A stretch of DNA of 64,000 nt from Alteromonas portus (GCF_005117025.1 NZ_SWCO01000003.1:1-64000); one strand, 5' to 3'. Shown: positions 19,568-30,143, numbered from the stretch's first letter. Numbers and translations are program-made. The notes: generated by a model not told the origin, from the letters alone.

Positions 19568-19687
19568 AAATCTCAATGCATCTCGAAAATAAAATCAAAA
19601 AAGACAGAAAAAATACACGTATACGGAGTCGCGCAACATGAATTTGCATCAGCCACGAATACCTACTGCCAATTGCTACGTGAAAAC

Positions 19688-22438
19688 ATGGTCAATCGTA
19701 TCACAATTTACTTAAGCTGTTTTTGCGTTGGCGCAATAAGCGCGGTTTTCTGGCAAAAACTTCCCAGTCCTAACAGCATGGCGTTAATGATTGCCATTCT
19801 GTTGAAATCTTTGGCCATCATCTTGTTGTTTTCAATAACTAAAGCCAAAGAAAACAATGTCCTGCCGGAAGTATTGCTATGTTGGACTGTAAGCGGGTTA
19901 CTGACCGGAGTACTTTGGGTGGCGAGTGTAGGGCATTTTTACTACGCTTGGCAACTGCCCCAGGGGAAAATTCAACAAGATGTCACAATTTCAGGGCGAG
20001 TGTTGTCGGGGGGATGTGTTTCGGCAAAAGCTAATACGTCAGATACCGCTTACAAATATATTGTCGCCATTGAGTCGGTCAACGGCACTAGCACTTCTAC
20101 ATTTTTAAACAACGAGATACTTCCTCCCTTTTTTAAGCGTGTTTTGACTCGTACGTTTAATTATAAAGCTCGCCTCACTCACCAGCATTATGAATTCGCA
20201 AATAGCCGAAATACTCAAGGATCAGTAAATAATAATACCGTAGATTCTGAACAGGAAACGGAAGGTGTGCAGCCTCAGTCAGGTTCTGCGTCTAAGGTGA
20301 AATTAAGCTGTTTGCACACTGGCGACACGTTCACTGCACTTGTAAAGCTCAAACCGGCATATGGTAAGGCTAATCCTGTTGGTGCAAATCGCCAGCAGCA
20401 GTTGGTTAGCCAATTTATTCATGCAACTGGCTACATCAAGTCGATAGAGCACAATAAGACAAAGCATAATCACTCAGTACGTTATGGACTTGCTACAACA
20501 CTGCAGCAGCTAGATCTAATTCATGAAAAATGGTGGCGAGCATTGCTGCTGGGAGATAAAACAAGTTTCACGTTGGACGACTGGACGCTATTACAACGCA
20601 CTGGGACAGGGCACATATTTAGTATATCGGGTATGCACCTTTCACTTATTGCTGGTGTGTGTTTATTGATGTCGAATCCCATCATTTTTTTGTCTACTCA
20701 TTTTACTAATCTATTTAGCAATGCGAAGTTATGGATAGTAGGTTCACGCCCTATCGGGTATCTAAAAATCCCAAAAAAGAGAAGGGAGCCGCGCGTAGGA
20801 AAAAAGGTGAAATTTACTGCGCCAATAAGAGCCACGGTATTGTGTACCCTTATCTTAGCTTGTTGCTGTTATGCGCTGCTCAGTGGAAGCGCATTACCTG
20901 TTGTGCGTGCGTTCATTCTGGTCGCTATGGGGTGCGTGTTGTCTTTATCACGAAATGCATGGCGGCCAGTAAATATTGGGCTGACAATGGTGTCGCTGAG
21001 TTTAATTCTGTTTCCTCTTTCTATGTTAAGTGCAAGCTTTTACTTAAGCGTAGGGGCTGTGGTGTGTATTTGGTTTTTAATTGGAGTTTGGCAGCTTCAA
21101 CGCGCACCTTGGTATGTGTCGCTATTTAAGCTACAGATTGCTCTTACCCTGATAATGATGCCGCTAACGTTAGTATGGTTTGGTAGTGCCAGTATTACAG
21201 CGATATTTGCCAACCTGATAGCTTTGCCGGTAATAACGTTACTTTTGCCTGTCTGTTTAGTTTCTTTATTATTGACTCATTTCGTTAAGCTTGCCTTTGT
21301 ACAACAGGTTTCGGGCATGCTTTTGCATTTCAGTGATGCGTGCCTAGGCTATTTGTTGTCGCTTTTAAACGTACTTAGTGAGTTTTCAATAAGCACCCTC
21401 AATTTTTACCTAAGTAGTAGTGCGGCACTGTGTTTAGTTGGCGCATTCTTAGTTTTTCTTTTGCCAATATGGAGGTACAAAAGCGTCTGTACAATGCTTC
21501 TTTTAGTACCCTTGTTAGCCACAATTCAAAAATGGTTACCTGTAAATGAATCGATGTGGGCGTTGCATGTACTCGACGCCGGGCAAGCCAGTGCGATTGC
21601 CGTGACAAAGGGAAATAGGGCTATCGTTATTGATTCTGGCGCCCAATTTAATGGCGTTGCTCACACTGCAACGAATCACTTATTGCCCCTTTTAGAGAGT
21701 CAGCATATTTCAAACATAGATGTAGTGATCCACACGCACAGTGATAACGATCACGCCGGAGGCGCAGCAACCATTAAACAACACCCCTTAGCCACACAAG
21801 CAACGTTTTACTCGCCAACAGCAGGGTGTGAGCGAGGAAAACTTCTACGTTGGCAGAATTTAACCATTCATTTCCTTTGGCCGCTGAAAGGCAATGACCA
21901 GGACAACAATGCTATGTCATGTGTGGTAAAAATAGCGAGCGATTCAGGCAGCGTATTAATTCCTGGTGATATTGAAAAGGCAAGTGAATATGCTTTGATA
22001 ACGAAAGAAACAAGTGAGAGCTACGCACCGCAAAAAGTTCCAACGTTGAATTCTTCAGCGGCGTTTTCACTTGAAACATCCTTAAATGCTTCAAAGTTAG
22101 CGGCTGATATCCTTATTGCGCCCCATCACGGCAGCAAAACGTCTTCAACCAATGTTTTTATAGAACACGTTGCGCCAAAAGCTGTGATTTTCACGCAAGG
22201 TTTTGAGAATAGATGGCAGTTCCCCGCACCAGTAGTTGCTCAACGTTATCAGCGTTTTCAGATAACACAATATTTAACAAGCTATCACGGCTATATTAAG
22301 GCAACTTTCGAAAAAGGTTCTTTTTACATAGAGAGTCAACGAAAGGCGTTACACAAACGCTGGTATTTACCCAGCATTGCACCACGACACCTTAACGACG
22401 AAGGGGTCAAGGTACATGCTGCAAACAAACGCTTGTGA
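19688..22438 (+). CDS. comEC: DNA uptake channel ComEC/Rec2
   Basis: A 916-residue protein with a membrane Competence domain (about 300-590, many helices, including GTGHIFSISGMHLSLIAGV) followed by a metallo-beta-lactamase-like domain (about 620-900). The metal motif HTHSDNDHAGG and a later HHGSKTSS are visible. ComEC carries single-stranded DNA across the inner membrane during natural transformation; the lactamase-like domain may degrade the other strand. The start is placed at ATG 19688 (MVNRITIYLSCF), where the first membrane helix begins; the frame is open 58 codons further but that part overlaps the divergent gene. It lies upstream of msbA, as in E. coli (ycaI-msbA). Confidence 0.88.
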   Translation: MVNRITIYLSCFCVGAISAVFWQKLPSPNSMALMIAILLKSLAIILLFSITKAKENNVLPEVLLCWTVSGLLTGVLWVASVGHFYYAWQLPQGKIQQDVTISGRVLSGGCVSAKANTSDTAYKYIVAIESVNGTSTSTFLNNEILPPFFKRVLTRTFNYKARLTHQHYEFANSRNTQGSVNNNTVDSEQETEGVQPQSGSASKVKLSCLHTGDTFTALVKLKPAYGKANPVGANRQQQLVSQFIHATGYIKSIEHNKTKHNHSVRYGLATTLQQLDLIHEKWWRALLLGDKTSFTLDDWTLLQRTGTGHIFSISGMHLSLIAGVCLLMSNPIIFLSTHFTNLFSNAKLWIVGSRPIGYLKIPKKRREPRVGKKVKFTAPIRATVLCTLILACCCYALLSGSALPVVRAFILVAMGCVLSLSRNAWRPVNIGLTMVSLSLILFPLSMLSASFYLSVGAVVCIWFLIGVWQLQRAPWYVSLFKLQIALTLIMMPLTLVWFGSASITAIFANLIALPVITLLLPVCLVSLLLTHFVKLAFVQQVSGMLLHFSDACLGYLLSLLNVLSEFSISTLNFYLSSSAALCLVGAFLVFLLPIWRYKSVCTMLLLVPLLATIQKWLPVNESMWALHVLDAGQASAIAVTKGNRAIVIDSGAQFNGVAHTATNHLLPLLESQHISNIDVVIHTHSDNDHAGGAATIKQHPLATQATFYSPTAGCERGKLLRWQNLTIHFLWPLKGNDQDNNAMSCVVKIASDSGSVLIPGDIEKASEYALITKETSESYAPQKVPTLNSSAAFSLETSLNASKLAADILIAPHHGSKTSSTNVFIEHVAPKAVIFTQGFENRWQFPAPVVAQRYQRFQITQYLTSYHGYIKATFEKGSFYIESQRKALHKRWYLPSIAPRHLNDEGVKVHAANKRL

Positions 22439-22609
22439 CGAAACGAAGATATTGGCGAACACCTTTAAATAGATAAGAAGTGGCCACACATTACTCAGTT
22501 AGTTGGCGGACTAACCAATTTTGCCGCTATATTAGTGAATTAGAGCGAGAACGAGTACAATACTTCCAACGCGTTTTTGTTAACGTTTCAAACAGGTTAA
22601 AAAAACTAC

Positions 22610-24358
22610 ATGCAACAAGCCGACAACTCGGATTATCAAATTAAGCGCTTTTTACAGTATCTTAAAGCGTACAAAGTGCCTTTTGTCTTTGCCATCATCG
22701 GTATGATTGGTTATTCCGCGGTAGATACCTTCGTATTTTCCCAGCTTCAGCCAATGATTGATGAATCACTGGGTAAAAACGATCATGACTATCTACGATT
22801 AGCCGCTTATGCCATTGTTCCGCTATTTTTGTTACGCGGACTGTTCAACTTTTTAGGTAGTTACACGCTAAGCTGGATAGGTGCTCAGGTAGTAATGCGC
22901 ATGCGCCAGCAATTGTTTGAAAAATACATTCATCTACCGGTTTCGTTTCACGATAATCATGCGGTTGGTGGGCTTATTAGTAAAGTCACCTACGACACAG
23001 AACAAGTGGCGAATGCCTCTGGTAAAGCGCTGCTAACATTGGTGAGAGAAGGCGCTCTGGTAATTGGTTTACTGTGTGTCATGTTTTATTACTCATGGCA
23101 ACTTTCACTCATATTTCTTTTGATTGGCCCTATTGTGGCGGTAATTGTTTCTATCGTCAGTAAGCGTTTTCGCGTTGTCAGTAAAAACATTCAACAGTCA
23201 ATGGGCAACTTGACATCGTCGGTAGAACAGGCGGTGAAAGGTCATAAAGTTGTGATCATGTTTGGTGGTCAAGAAATAGAACAAGAGCGTTTTAAGCAGA
23301 AAAACAACCACAACCGTCAGCAGTCGATGAAACTGAATGTCACTTCTATTTTGAGTGTGTCTTCAATACAGGTGATTGCGTCGATTGCCCTTGCTGTTGT
23401 TTTGTTTATTGCCAGTACGCCAGGCATGCTTGAAAAGCTTACTGCAGGTGTATTTATCAACGTGGTTTTTTGCATGGTGATGCTGCTTAAGCCCCTTAAA
23501 CAACTCACTACCATTAATAACCAATTCCAAAAAGGTATGGCGGCTTGTGCCAGTATTTTTGAAATTCTTGATGAAGCTGACGAAGAAGACAGCGGGAAAA
23601 CTAAAGTAGAGCGCGCGACAGGGAAGATTGAGTTTGACGACGTTACATTTTCGTATCCAAGTAAACAAACTCCTGCCTTATCTAACGTAAGTTTTACCGC
23701 CAATCCTGGGCAGTCGATTGCTTTGGTAGGGCGCTCAGGAAGTGGTAAATCGACCATCTCGTCGTTACTAACTCGTTTTTATGTGCCTCAGCAGGGTGAA
23801 ATTCGATTAGATGACACTGTGCTTAATGATATTGATCTTAAAGACTTGCGTGCGCAGTTCGCCGTGGTCTCGCAAAACGTTACGCTTTTTAATGACACTA
23901 TAGCTAACAATATTGCTTACGGTGCTCGCCAAAATGTATCTCGCAAGGATATCGAGAATGCGGCAAAAATGGCGCACGTTGAAGAGTTTTTATCAAACTT
24001 GCCTGAAGGATTAGATACGATTATTGGTGAAAACGGCTTAATGCTTTCTGGTGGTCAACGTCAGCGTATTGCCATTGCAAGAGCAATACTTGCCGAAGCG
24101 CCCATACTTATTCTTGACGAAGCGACATCTGCCCTTGATACAGAGTCTGAGCGTTTGATCCAAGACGCATTAGAAACGCTGCAAAAACGATGCACCAGCA
24201 TTGTTGTTGCACACCGCTTGTCTACCATAGAAAACGCAGATTGTATTATGGTGGTGGAGCAGGGGCGCATTATTGAAAAAGGTAAGCACAAGGAACTGCT
24301 TGAAAAAGGTGGTCATTATGCGCAACTACACGCTTTGCAATTTGGTGAGACTAAGTGA
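22610..24358 (+). CDS. msbA: Lipid A flippase, ABC transporter MsbA
   Basis: A 582-residue half-transporter with six membrane helices (about 20-310) and a nucleotide-binding domain (about 335-580). Walker A GRSGSGKST (about 374-382), the signature LSGGQRQRIAIARA (about 479) and Walker B ILILDEATSALD (about 500) are all visible. MsbA dimers flip lipid A-core from the inner to the outer leaflet of the inner membrane. It overlaps lpxK by 4 bases (GTGA) and heads the msbA-lpxK-ycaR-kdsB order, which supports the specific name over a generic ABC exporter. Confidence 0.93.
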   Translation: MQQADNSDYQIKRFLQYLKAYKVPFVFAIIGMIGYSAVDTFVFSQLQPMIDESLGKNDHDYLRLAAYAIVPLFLLRGLFNFLGSYTLSWIGAQVVMRMRQQLFEKYIHLPVSFHDNHAVGGLISKVTYDTEQVANASGKALLTLVREGALVIGLLCVMFYYSWQLSLIFLLIGPIVAVIVSIVSKRFRVVSKNIQQSMGNLTSSVEQAVKGHKVVIMFGGQEIEQERFKQKNNHNRQQSMKLNVTSILSVSSIQVIASIALAVVLFIASTPGMLEKLTAGVFINVVFCMVMLLKPLKQLTTINNQFQKGMAACASIFEILDEADEEDSGKTKVERATGKIEFDDVTFSYPSKQTPALSNVSFTANPGQSIALVGRSGSGKSTISSLLTRFYVPQQGEIRLDDTVLNDIDLKDLRAQFAVVSQNVTLFNDTIANNIAYGARQNVSRKDIENAAKMAHVEEFLSNLPEGLDTIIGENGLMLSGGQRQRIAIARAILAEAPILILDEATSALDTESERLIQDALETLQKRCTSIVVAHRLSTIENADCIMVVEQGRIIEKGKHKELLEKGGHYAQLHALQFGETK

Positions 24359-25386
24359 GTCAGCCACAAAGTAAAACTAAGCACGACAAATGGTATTTCG
24401 GCCACCCTTTAGTGTGGTTGCTCTCACCGCTTGCGTTACTGTTTTACTTTGTATCAGCAATTCGCCGGTTATTTTTTAAAGTCGGGCTTAAGACAGCCTT
24501 CAAAGCTAAGGCTCCCGTTATTATTGTTGGCAACATTTCTGTAGGTGGTAACGGGAAAACCCCGGTTGTATTGGCTTTAGCGGATTATTATCAGAAACAG
24601 GGCATTAAGGTCGGCATTTTAAGTCGTGGCTATGGCGCTAAATCACCAGAATATCCGCGGTTAGTGAAAGGCGAAGACAATGCGTCTGAGGTGGGTGACG
24701 AACCTCGTTTATTGGCCATTCGAAGCCAGTGCGATGTAGTCATCGACCCTGTGCGCGCCCGTGGCGCCGCATATTTAAGTGATGAATTACACTGCGATTT
24801 AATTATTTGTGATGACGGTCTTCAACATTACGCGCTTCATCGCGACGTTGAAATTGTAGTGATGGACGACAGAAAAGTAGGCAGTGGTTATCTGCTACCA
24901 ATGGGACCTCTTCGCGAGGGACAATGGCGGTTGGGTACCGTTGATGCGCTAGTACACAATAGCCGTTCCATGCCAACCTTTAGTGAGGCAGTAGCGCCTC
25001 AATATTTAATGACTTTAGTAGCAGGGGACTTCACCTCTGTTGCAAACAGAGTTAAAACCAGTCCACTTGAAGAGATACAGAAAGTGCCTTGCTGCGCACT
25101 TGCTGGTATAGGTTCGCCTCAGCGTTTTTTCTCTCAGCTTAAAGAAATGGGTATTCAGTTAGCTTCGGCGACACCGCTGACAGATCACCATGCGATAACA
25201 CCGTCAGATATTCCCAATGGTAGAGTGTTAATGACAGAAAAAGACGCCGTTAAAGCCGCATCTTTTGCTCATGACGATTGTTGGTTTTTACCCGTTACAG
25301 CTCATTTAGCGCCAGATTTTTTTAATTTAATAAACGTCAAACTTGCCAAGGCAGGTTTAAAGATCCACCAAAACGGACAGGAATAA
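24355..25386 (+). CDS. lpxK: Tetraacyldisaccharide 4'-kinase LpxK
   Basis: A 343-residue membrane-associated kinase that adds the 4'-phosphate to the lipid A precursor (lipid IV-A synthesis). The N-terminal hydrophobic segment (about 20-40) and the P-loop GNISVGGNGKTP (59-70) fit, and a DDGLQHYALHRDVEIVVMD stretch follows around residue 150. Translation starts at GTG 24355, overlapping the msbA stop codon by 4 bases, so the two are translationally coupled. Confidence 0.94.
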   Translation: MSQPQSKTKHDKWYFGHPLVWLLSPLALLFYFVSAIRRLFFKVGLKTAFKAKAPVIIVGNISVGGNGKTPVVLALADYYQKQGIKVGILSRGYGAKSPEYPRLVKGEDNASEVGDEPRLLAIRSQCDVVIDPVRARGAAYLSDELHCDLIICDDGLQHYALHRDVEIVVMDDRKVGSGYLLPMGPLREGQWRLGTVDALVHNSRSMPTFSEAVAPQYLMTLVAGDFTSVANRVKTSPLEEIQKVPCCALAGIGSPQRFFSQLKEMGIQLASATPLTDHHAITPSDIPNGRVLMTEKDAVKAASFAHDDCWFLPVTAHLAPDFFNLINVKLAKAGLKIHQNGQE

Positions 25387-25391
25387 TAACA

Positions 25392-25586
25392 ATGGCCTTT
25401 GATAAAAAGCTTTTAGAAGTTTTGGCTTGCCCAGTGTGTAAGGGAAAACTAGTTCTAAGTGATGATAGTACCCAGTTAGTGTGTCGATTTGATAGATTGG
25501 CTTTTGATATTAAAGATGGCATCCCTGTACTTATTGAAAGCAAAGCGACTGCATTGTCATTAGATGATGTAGACGCAACACGGTAA
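25392..25586 (+). CDS. ycaR: Trm112-like zinc-ribbon protein YcaR
   Basis: A 64-residue protein of the UPF0434/Trm112 group. LLEVLACPVCKGKL holds a CPxC pair and a third Cys (LVCRFD) follows; LAFDIKDGIPVLI is the conserved C-terminal stretch. The eukaryotic relative Trm112 activates methyltransferases; the bacterial role is less clear. It sits 5 bases after lpxK and before kdsB, the same neighbours as in E. coli. Confidence 0.9.
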   Translation: MAFDKKLLEVLACPVCKGKLVLSDDSTQLVCRFDRLAFDIKDGIPVLIESKATALSLDDVDATR

Positions 25587-25627
25587 TAATACGTAAATTT
25601 AAGTGGTAAATAGGGCGAAATAAAGTT

Positions 25628-26377
25628 ATGTCATTTACAGTTGTGATCCCCGCTCGATACGGCTCAAGCCGCTTTCCTGGTAAACCTTTAGCGCTTATTG
25701 GCGGAAAGCCGATGATTCAACACGTGGTTGAACGTGCTAAAGAAGCCGGTGCTGAAAACGTCATAGTAGCCACAGACGACGAGCGCATTCAAAACGTTGT
25801 ATTGGGTTTTGCTCAAGTATGCATGACGTCTGTTAACCATCAGTCAGGCACAGAGCGCATTGCCGAGGTTATTGAAAAAGAAGGCATTGCGAGTTCTACT
25901 ATTGTGGTGAACGTTCAGGGGGATGAACCATTTATTCCTGCTGAAAACATCAGGCAGGTAGCAGATAACCTTGCCCGTGCGCCTCAGTGTCAGATGGCTA
26001 CACTATCTACACCAATTGAGCGTGTTGAGGATGTGTTTAATCCTAATATCGTTAAGGTGTTGGTAAACGAAAAAGGTGAATCTATCTATTTTTCACGTTC
26101 TCCTATCCCATTTGAACGCGATCACATGATGGCTAACCCCCAATCTGCAAATACCCCGTTGTATAAACGACACATTGGTATTTATGCTTATCGTGCTGAA
26201 TATGTTAAGCAATATGTAGCCTACACACCGAGTTCACTTGAACAAATTGAGTCTTTAGAGCAGCTTCGAGCTATATGGTATGGCGATAAAATTCACTGTG
26301 AAGTTGCGATAGCGCCACCGCCAGTTGGAATTGATACTCCAGAAGATCTAGAACGTCTTTTAAAGACTATAAAATAA
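25628..26377 (+). CDS. kdsB: 3-deoxy-manno-octulosonate cytidylyltransferase (CMP-KDO synthetase)
   Basis: A 249-residue cytoplasmic enzyme that activates KDO with CTP for transfer to lipid A. The N-terminal nucleotide-binding signature [16 protein letters not shown], the central NVQGDEPFI (metal-binding Asp) and the C-terminal IDTPEDLE are all as in KdsB. It ends the msbA-lpxK-ycaR-kdsB cluster. Length matches E. coli KdsB (248). Confidence 0.95.
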   Translation: MSFTVVIPARYGSSRFPGKPLALIGGKPMIQHVVERAKEAGAENVIVATDDERIQNVVLGFAQVCMTSVNHQSGTERIAEVIEKEGIASSTIVVNVQGDEPFIPAENIRQVADNLARAPQCQMATLSTPIERVEDVFNPNIVKVLVNEKGESIYFSRSPIPFERDHMMANPQSANTPLYKRHIGIYAYRAEYVKQYVAYTPSSLEQIESLEQLRAIWYGDKIHCEVAIAPPPVGIDTPEDLERLLKTIK

Positions 26378-26509
26378 CAAGAAATGAGCGCTGAGGTAGG
26401 GCTAATGCTCTTAAGCAAATGAGCATAAAAGCCATATCAAATCAGCCAGTTCTTGAAAAAGGTTAGTGAAACCTTTCTAACGCATACACAGAATAACAAG
26501 GGAACCGTT

Positions 26510-27169
26510 ATGAACGTAGTTATTACCGGTGGCAACAGAGGCATAGGCCTTGCGCTCACCAAGCAATATAAAGCGCGTGGCGCGAAAGTTTTTGCCACCT
26601 GCCGAAACAGTTGCGACGAACTTAACAGTGCAGGTGTGACAATTATCAAAGGTGTTGATGTATCACAGCCAGAAATGTTGGCTGAAAAGCTTGCACCTTT
26701 AATGGACGTCAACATCGATTTGCTCATTAATAATGCTGGAGTACTCGGACGTGAAAGTATAGACGACTGGGACCCAAACACTATCGATTATCAATTTCGA
26801 GTTAATGCATTAGGGCCATTGTTAGTTACTCAAACTCTATTACCTGCAATGGCTAAAGACAGTAAAATTGCCATGATCACCAGTCGTATGGGTTCTATGG
26901 CAGACAATGGTTCAGGCGGGTATTATGGCTACCGAATGTCTAAAGCTGCACTAAACGCGGCAGGTGTTTCTATGGCAAATGATTTAAAGCCTAAGGGAAT
27001 AGCAGTTGGTATTTTCCATCCCGGATTTGTTCAAACAGAAATGGTCAACGGAGCGGGAGATATTGATGCTGATACCTGTGCTGAACGTTTGTCACAGCGA
27101 ATCGATGAGCTAAATGTAACGAACGCAGGTCGCTTTATTCATTCAAATGGTGATGAGCTACCTTGGTAG
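26510..27169 (+). CDS. Short-chain dehydrogenase/reductase
   Basis: A 219-residue SDR. The NAD(P)-binding GGNRGIG is right at the N-terminus (residues 7-13), NNAG follows at about 79-82, and the catalytic YxxxK appears as YGYRMSK. The start is placed at ATG 26510, which has AAGGGA upstream; the frame is open 19 codons further but that part lacks homology-like features. The substrate cannot be inferred. The overall pattern resembles the C-factor-like small SDRs. It stands alone before a terminator. Confidence 0.85.
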   Translation: MNVVITGGNRGIGLALTKQYKARGAKVFATCRNSCDELNSAGVTIIKGVDVSQPEMLAEKLAPLMDVNIDLLINNAGVLGRESIDDWDPNTIDYQFRVNALGPLLVTQTLLPAMAKDSKIAMITSRMGSMADNGSGGYYGYRMSKAALNAAGVSMANDLKPKGIAVGIFHPGFVQTEMVNGAGDIDADTCAERLSQRIDELNVTNAGRFIHSNGDELPW

Positions 27170-27207
27170 GGCAACGCCCGCATTTCAGTATTGCCTATTT
27201 AATTGGG

Positions 27208-27244
27208 AAAAACCTATCGTCTAGTAATTAGCCGATAGGTTTTT
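27208..27244. terminator. Hairpin between convergent SDR and rimO genes
   Basis: AAAAACCTATCG (27208-27219) pairs with CGATAGGTTTTT (27233-27244). Flanking A and T runs allow action on both strands. Confidence 0.85.
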
Positions 27245-27297
27245 AATCCAATGATGTGCAGTCAATCAGTGTATCTAGGCAATTCGTTGGCGTAACG

Positions 27298-28752
27298 TTA
27301 TTCTGTCGAGTCAGCGCCTTCGTCTTCTTCATCTTGGTCCTCAGAGAGTACCGCCCAGACGTCGTGTTCGTTAGCGTGAATAACTTCGGCCCATACACGA
27401 TCGCCAGGTTTTACGTCATAAACACCATTTAAATGAACCAGACCATCTACTTCTGGTGCGTCTGCATAGGTACGTCCTACGGCACCCTCCGCATCAACAC
27501 TGTCGATGACAACTTGATATTCGTTTCCGATCCGCGCTTGTAATCGTGCGGCACTGATTTCACCTTGTACTTCCATGAAGCGTGCAAGGCGAGCTTGTTT
27601 TACTTCTTCCGGTACTGGGTCTGGAAGGTCGTTTGCTCTTGCGCCTTCAACAGGTGAATAGGCGAAAGCACCAACGCGATCAAGCTGCGCTTCGCGAAGG
27701 AAGTCCAGTAACTCTTCAAACTCTTCTTCCGTTTCACCCGGAAAGCCGACAATGAATGTCGAACGAATGACTAGTGAAGGGCACTGTTCACGCCACTTTT
27801 TAACACGCTCAAGAACACGTTCAGCACTACCAGGGCGTTTCATTAACTTAAGAATACGTTTGTTGGCGTGTTGAAACGGAATATCCAAGTAAGGAAGGAT
27901 CTTACCTTCGTTCATCAGTGGAATTAGGTCATCGACATGCGGGTAAGGGTACACGTAATGTAATCGGACCCAAATGCCCATTTCGCCCAGCTTTTCACAC
28001 AGTTGTTGCATGTGTGCTTTAACCGGCATGCCGTTCCAAAAGCCTGTTCTGTGTTTAACGTCAACACCATAGGCGCTAGTGTCTTGTGAAATAACTAATA
28101 GCTCTTTAACACCAGCGTCTTTCAAACGCTTAGCTTCATCGAGTACGTTACCCACTGGGCGGCTGACAAGGTCGCCGCGCATAGACGGAATGATGCAGAA
28201 CGTGCAACGGTGGTTACAGCCTTCTGAAATCTTTAAATAAGCATAATGACGAGGCGTTAATTTTACGCCGTGATCAGGAATAAGGTCTTCAAACGGATTG
28301 TGCTGGGGTTTTGGAAGATGGTCGTGTACTTGCTCAACTACCGTTTCGTAAGCATGTGGTCCAGTAATAGCCAACACATTTGGATGAAGCTCTCTAATTT
28401 CGTCTTCTTTAACACCTAAACAACCGGTAACGATTACTTTACCGTTTTCTTTAAGTGCTTCGCCAATGGTATCTAACGATTCTTCTACCGCCGCATCAAT
28501 GAACCCGCAGGTGTTAACGATAACTAAATCTGCATCGTTATACGTGGGGACGACGTCATAACCCTCGGTGCGAAGTTGAGTAAGAATACGCTCAGAATCA
28601 ACCAAGTTCTTAGGGCAACCTAAGCTAACAAAACCAATTCTGCTGCCATTGCTTTGTTGCGAAGGTTTGTTGTCACTTAATACCTTCACTGGCGTTTCTA
28701 GCGTGGTGGTTTTATTTACTACTTTGTTTGGATTAAACGTTTCTACTGTCAT
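27298..28752 (-). CDS. rimO: Ribosomal protein S12 methylthiotransferase RimO
   Basis: A 484-residue radical-SAM enzyme that methylthiolates an Asp of ribosomal protein S12. The N-terminal domain holds the auxiliary cluster Cys residues C46, C82 and C111 (SLGCPKN, NTCGF, TGCLG); the radical-SAM triad is C179, C183 and C186 in [10 protein letters not shown]-terminal TRAM domain follows. It is very close to E. coli RimO (441 residues) but carries about 30 extra N-terminal residues and an acidic C-terminal tail ([11 protein letters not shown]). Start at ATG 28750-28752. Confidence 0.95.
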   Translation of the reverse strand: MTVETFNPNKVVNKTTTLETPVKVLSDNKPSQQSNGSRIGFVSLGCPKNLVDSERILTQLRTEGYDVVPTYNDADLVIVNTCGFIDAAVEESLDTIGEALKENGKVIVTGCLGVKEDEIRELHPNVLAITGPHAYETVVEQVHDHLPKPQHNPFEDLIPDHGVKLTPRHYAYLKISEGCNHRCTFCIIPSMRGDLVSRPVGNVLDEAKRLKDAGVKELLVISQDTSAYGVDVKHRTGFWNGMPVKAHMQQLCEKLGEMGIWVRLHYVYPYPHVDDLIPLMNEGKILPYLDIPFQHANKRILKLMKRPGSAERVLERVKKWREQCPSLVIRSTFIVGFPGETEEEFEELLDFLREAQLDRVGAFAYSPVEGARANDLPDPVPEEVKQARLARFMEVQGEISAARLQARIGNEYQVVIDSVDAEGAVGRTYADAPEVDGLVHLNGVYDVKPGDRVWAEVIHANEHDVWAVLSEDQDEEDEGADSTE

Positions 28753-29058
28753 CTAAAATATCACCTGGAAAATGACTGAGCTTAAAATGGCCGCGGATTA
28801 TACAGGAAAACCCGCTAGTACGCAGTATATATAATTTGCGACAAAGATATAAATTATTGATGCATTCTCGCAATACAGCCGAAGTTTAGGTAATAAATGA
28901 GAAAATAAGTTTATACGGACAAGGGTTTCATTGTTAAAGCAGCACAAATAAGGTTTAAAAATACCTTGTTCACCCCCACCTTTATCACTTCTTGAAAATT
29001 AACATTATTAAAGATGAATGCGCTTTAACGTTCAGATTAATAAAATAGAAGTGAATGC
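28753..29058. other. Divergent intergenic region between rimO and a DUF2919 gene
   Basis: AT-rich 306-base gap between divergent genes that must hold both promoters. No open frame or clear operator was recognised. One short inverted repeat (AAGGT near 28951 with ACCTT near 28963) is present but unconvincing. Confidence 0.4.
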
Positions 29059-29529
29059 ATGCTTAAATTACCGCTAACATTTTATGATGAGTCAGGGCGA
29101 ATTCTTCCTCCTCGTTGGCTTTACAGCGTATGTATACTGCTATGCATTGACTGGCTTGCGTTCATTTTCTCTCTTGCTTCTCGCACCCAAACCAGTGAAC
29201 TACTTGCATTTTTTTACCCTCAAAAAGAAGCTTTGGGCTTGGGGCTAGCGGCAAGTTTACCCGTGTTAATTGCGTTATCGTTGGTTAGTCAACGAGAGCG
29301 CTTATGGAAAAAAGGCTTTTTAGCATGGCGCCGATGGGTTATTCCACTGGCTCAATTGGGGGTGTTGGCATTGTTGAGTGTCCAGTTCTACTACGCTATG
29401 CATCATCACTGGGGGTTTGAAACTATTACGGGTGTAAAAATCGTTTTTTACAGTATTGCCTTTTACGCAATTTCAAAAAGTCGGCATTTAAAGTGGATGG
29501 TACAGGATTGGGAGACTCCCAACCCATGA
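29059..29529 (+). CDS. DUF2919 membrane protein (YfeZ-like)
   Basis: A 156-residue inner-membrane protein with four hydrophobic segments (about 20-42, 55-75, 88-110 and 122-140). The N-terminal FYDESGRILPPRWLY, in which a short soluble stretch with Pro-Pro-Arg/Lys-Trp precedes the first helix, is characteristic of the DUF2919/YfeZ family. The function is unknown. It is monocistronic, followed by a convergent hypothetical gene. Confidence 0.75.
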   Translation: MLKLPLTFYDESGRILPPRWLYSVCILLCIDWLAFIFSLASRTQTSELLAFFYPQKEALGLGLAASLPVLIALSLVSQRERLWKKGFLAWRRWVIPLAQLGVLALLSVQFYYAMHHHWGFETITGVKIVFYSIAFYAISKSRHLKWMVQDWETPNP

Positions 29530-29618
29530 ACCTTACTCTTCGCATACAAGGGTATGGGAAAAGTATTCAACGCACTCGATTGAACAGACATCAAGTAAGT
29601 GCAAATTCTGTAAGAACC

Positions 29619-30032
29619 TTAATGACTACGTAGGTGGTTTCCCAAGGCTTGTTCATAATAGGCAAATACACTGATCTGACTATCGTTAACCAGGCGCTCA
29701 TAGCAAATGCCTGCTAAAGCATAAGTATTTTCACCAACCTGAAGAAAAACGGCAGGCGCTTTGGGATTTGACTGATCGTAAATCCATTCACCATCAAGTT
29801 GTGCTTTTAAAATTTCCCCAACGTAAGCACCAAAGATATTGCAGATAGTGAAGACCGCTTCATCTTCTAACGCTAAATCGTGATATTTATCAACGAAGCT
29901 GAGTAAAATGTCGTCCACCAGTTCTACACTAGCGGGTGAGTGGTCGAGTACAATATTGAACTCATCAGCTGCTGTAACCACAGCGTCCTTCGCGCAATCT
30001 GCCATTAATTTGTTGAGTTCGTCGGGTGACAT
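29619..30032 (-). CDS. Hypothetical cytoplasmic protein
   Basis: A 137-residue acidic protein that I do not recognise. It has no signal peptide or membrane helix. The N-terminal half is helical with many Asp and Glu residues; the C-terminal half contains GEWIYDQSNPKAPAVFLQVG, suggesting a small alpha/beta fold. GAGAAGGAGAAC just upstream of ATG 30030-30032 is a strong ribosome binding site, supporting it as a real gene. It lies between a convergent gene and tcdA, which is on the same strand 111 bases upstream. Confidence 0.7.
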   Translation of the reverse strand: MSPDELNKLMADCAKDAVVTAADEFNIVLDHSPASVELVDDILLSFVDKYHDLALEDEAVFTICNIFGAYVGEILKAQLDGEWIYDQSNPKAPAVFLQVGENTYALAGICYERLVNDSQISVFAYYEQALGNHLRSH

Positions 30033-30143
30033 TTTGTTCTCCTTCTCACCGATACTTTTGGTACAACTAGGTAACGCTTAAAAAGCCGTTAAGACAAGGT
30101 GTTATAAGTTTTTGACTATTGTGCGCAAGTTATCGGCCAAAGT

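Noticed and set aside
19514..19687. Upstream extension of the comEC frame
   Set aside because: It overlaps the divergent DUF2062 gene and places 58 charged residues before the first membrane helix.
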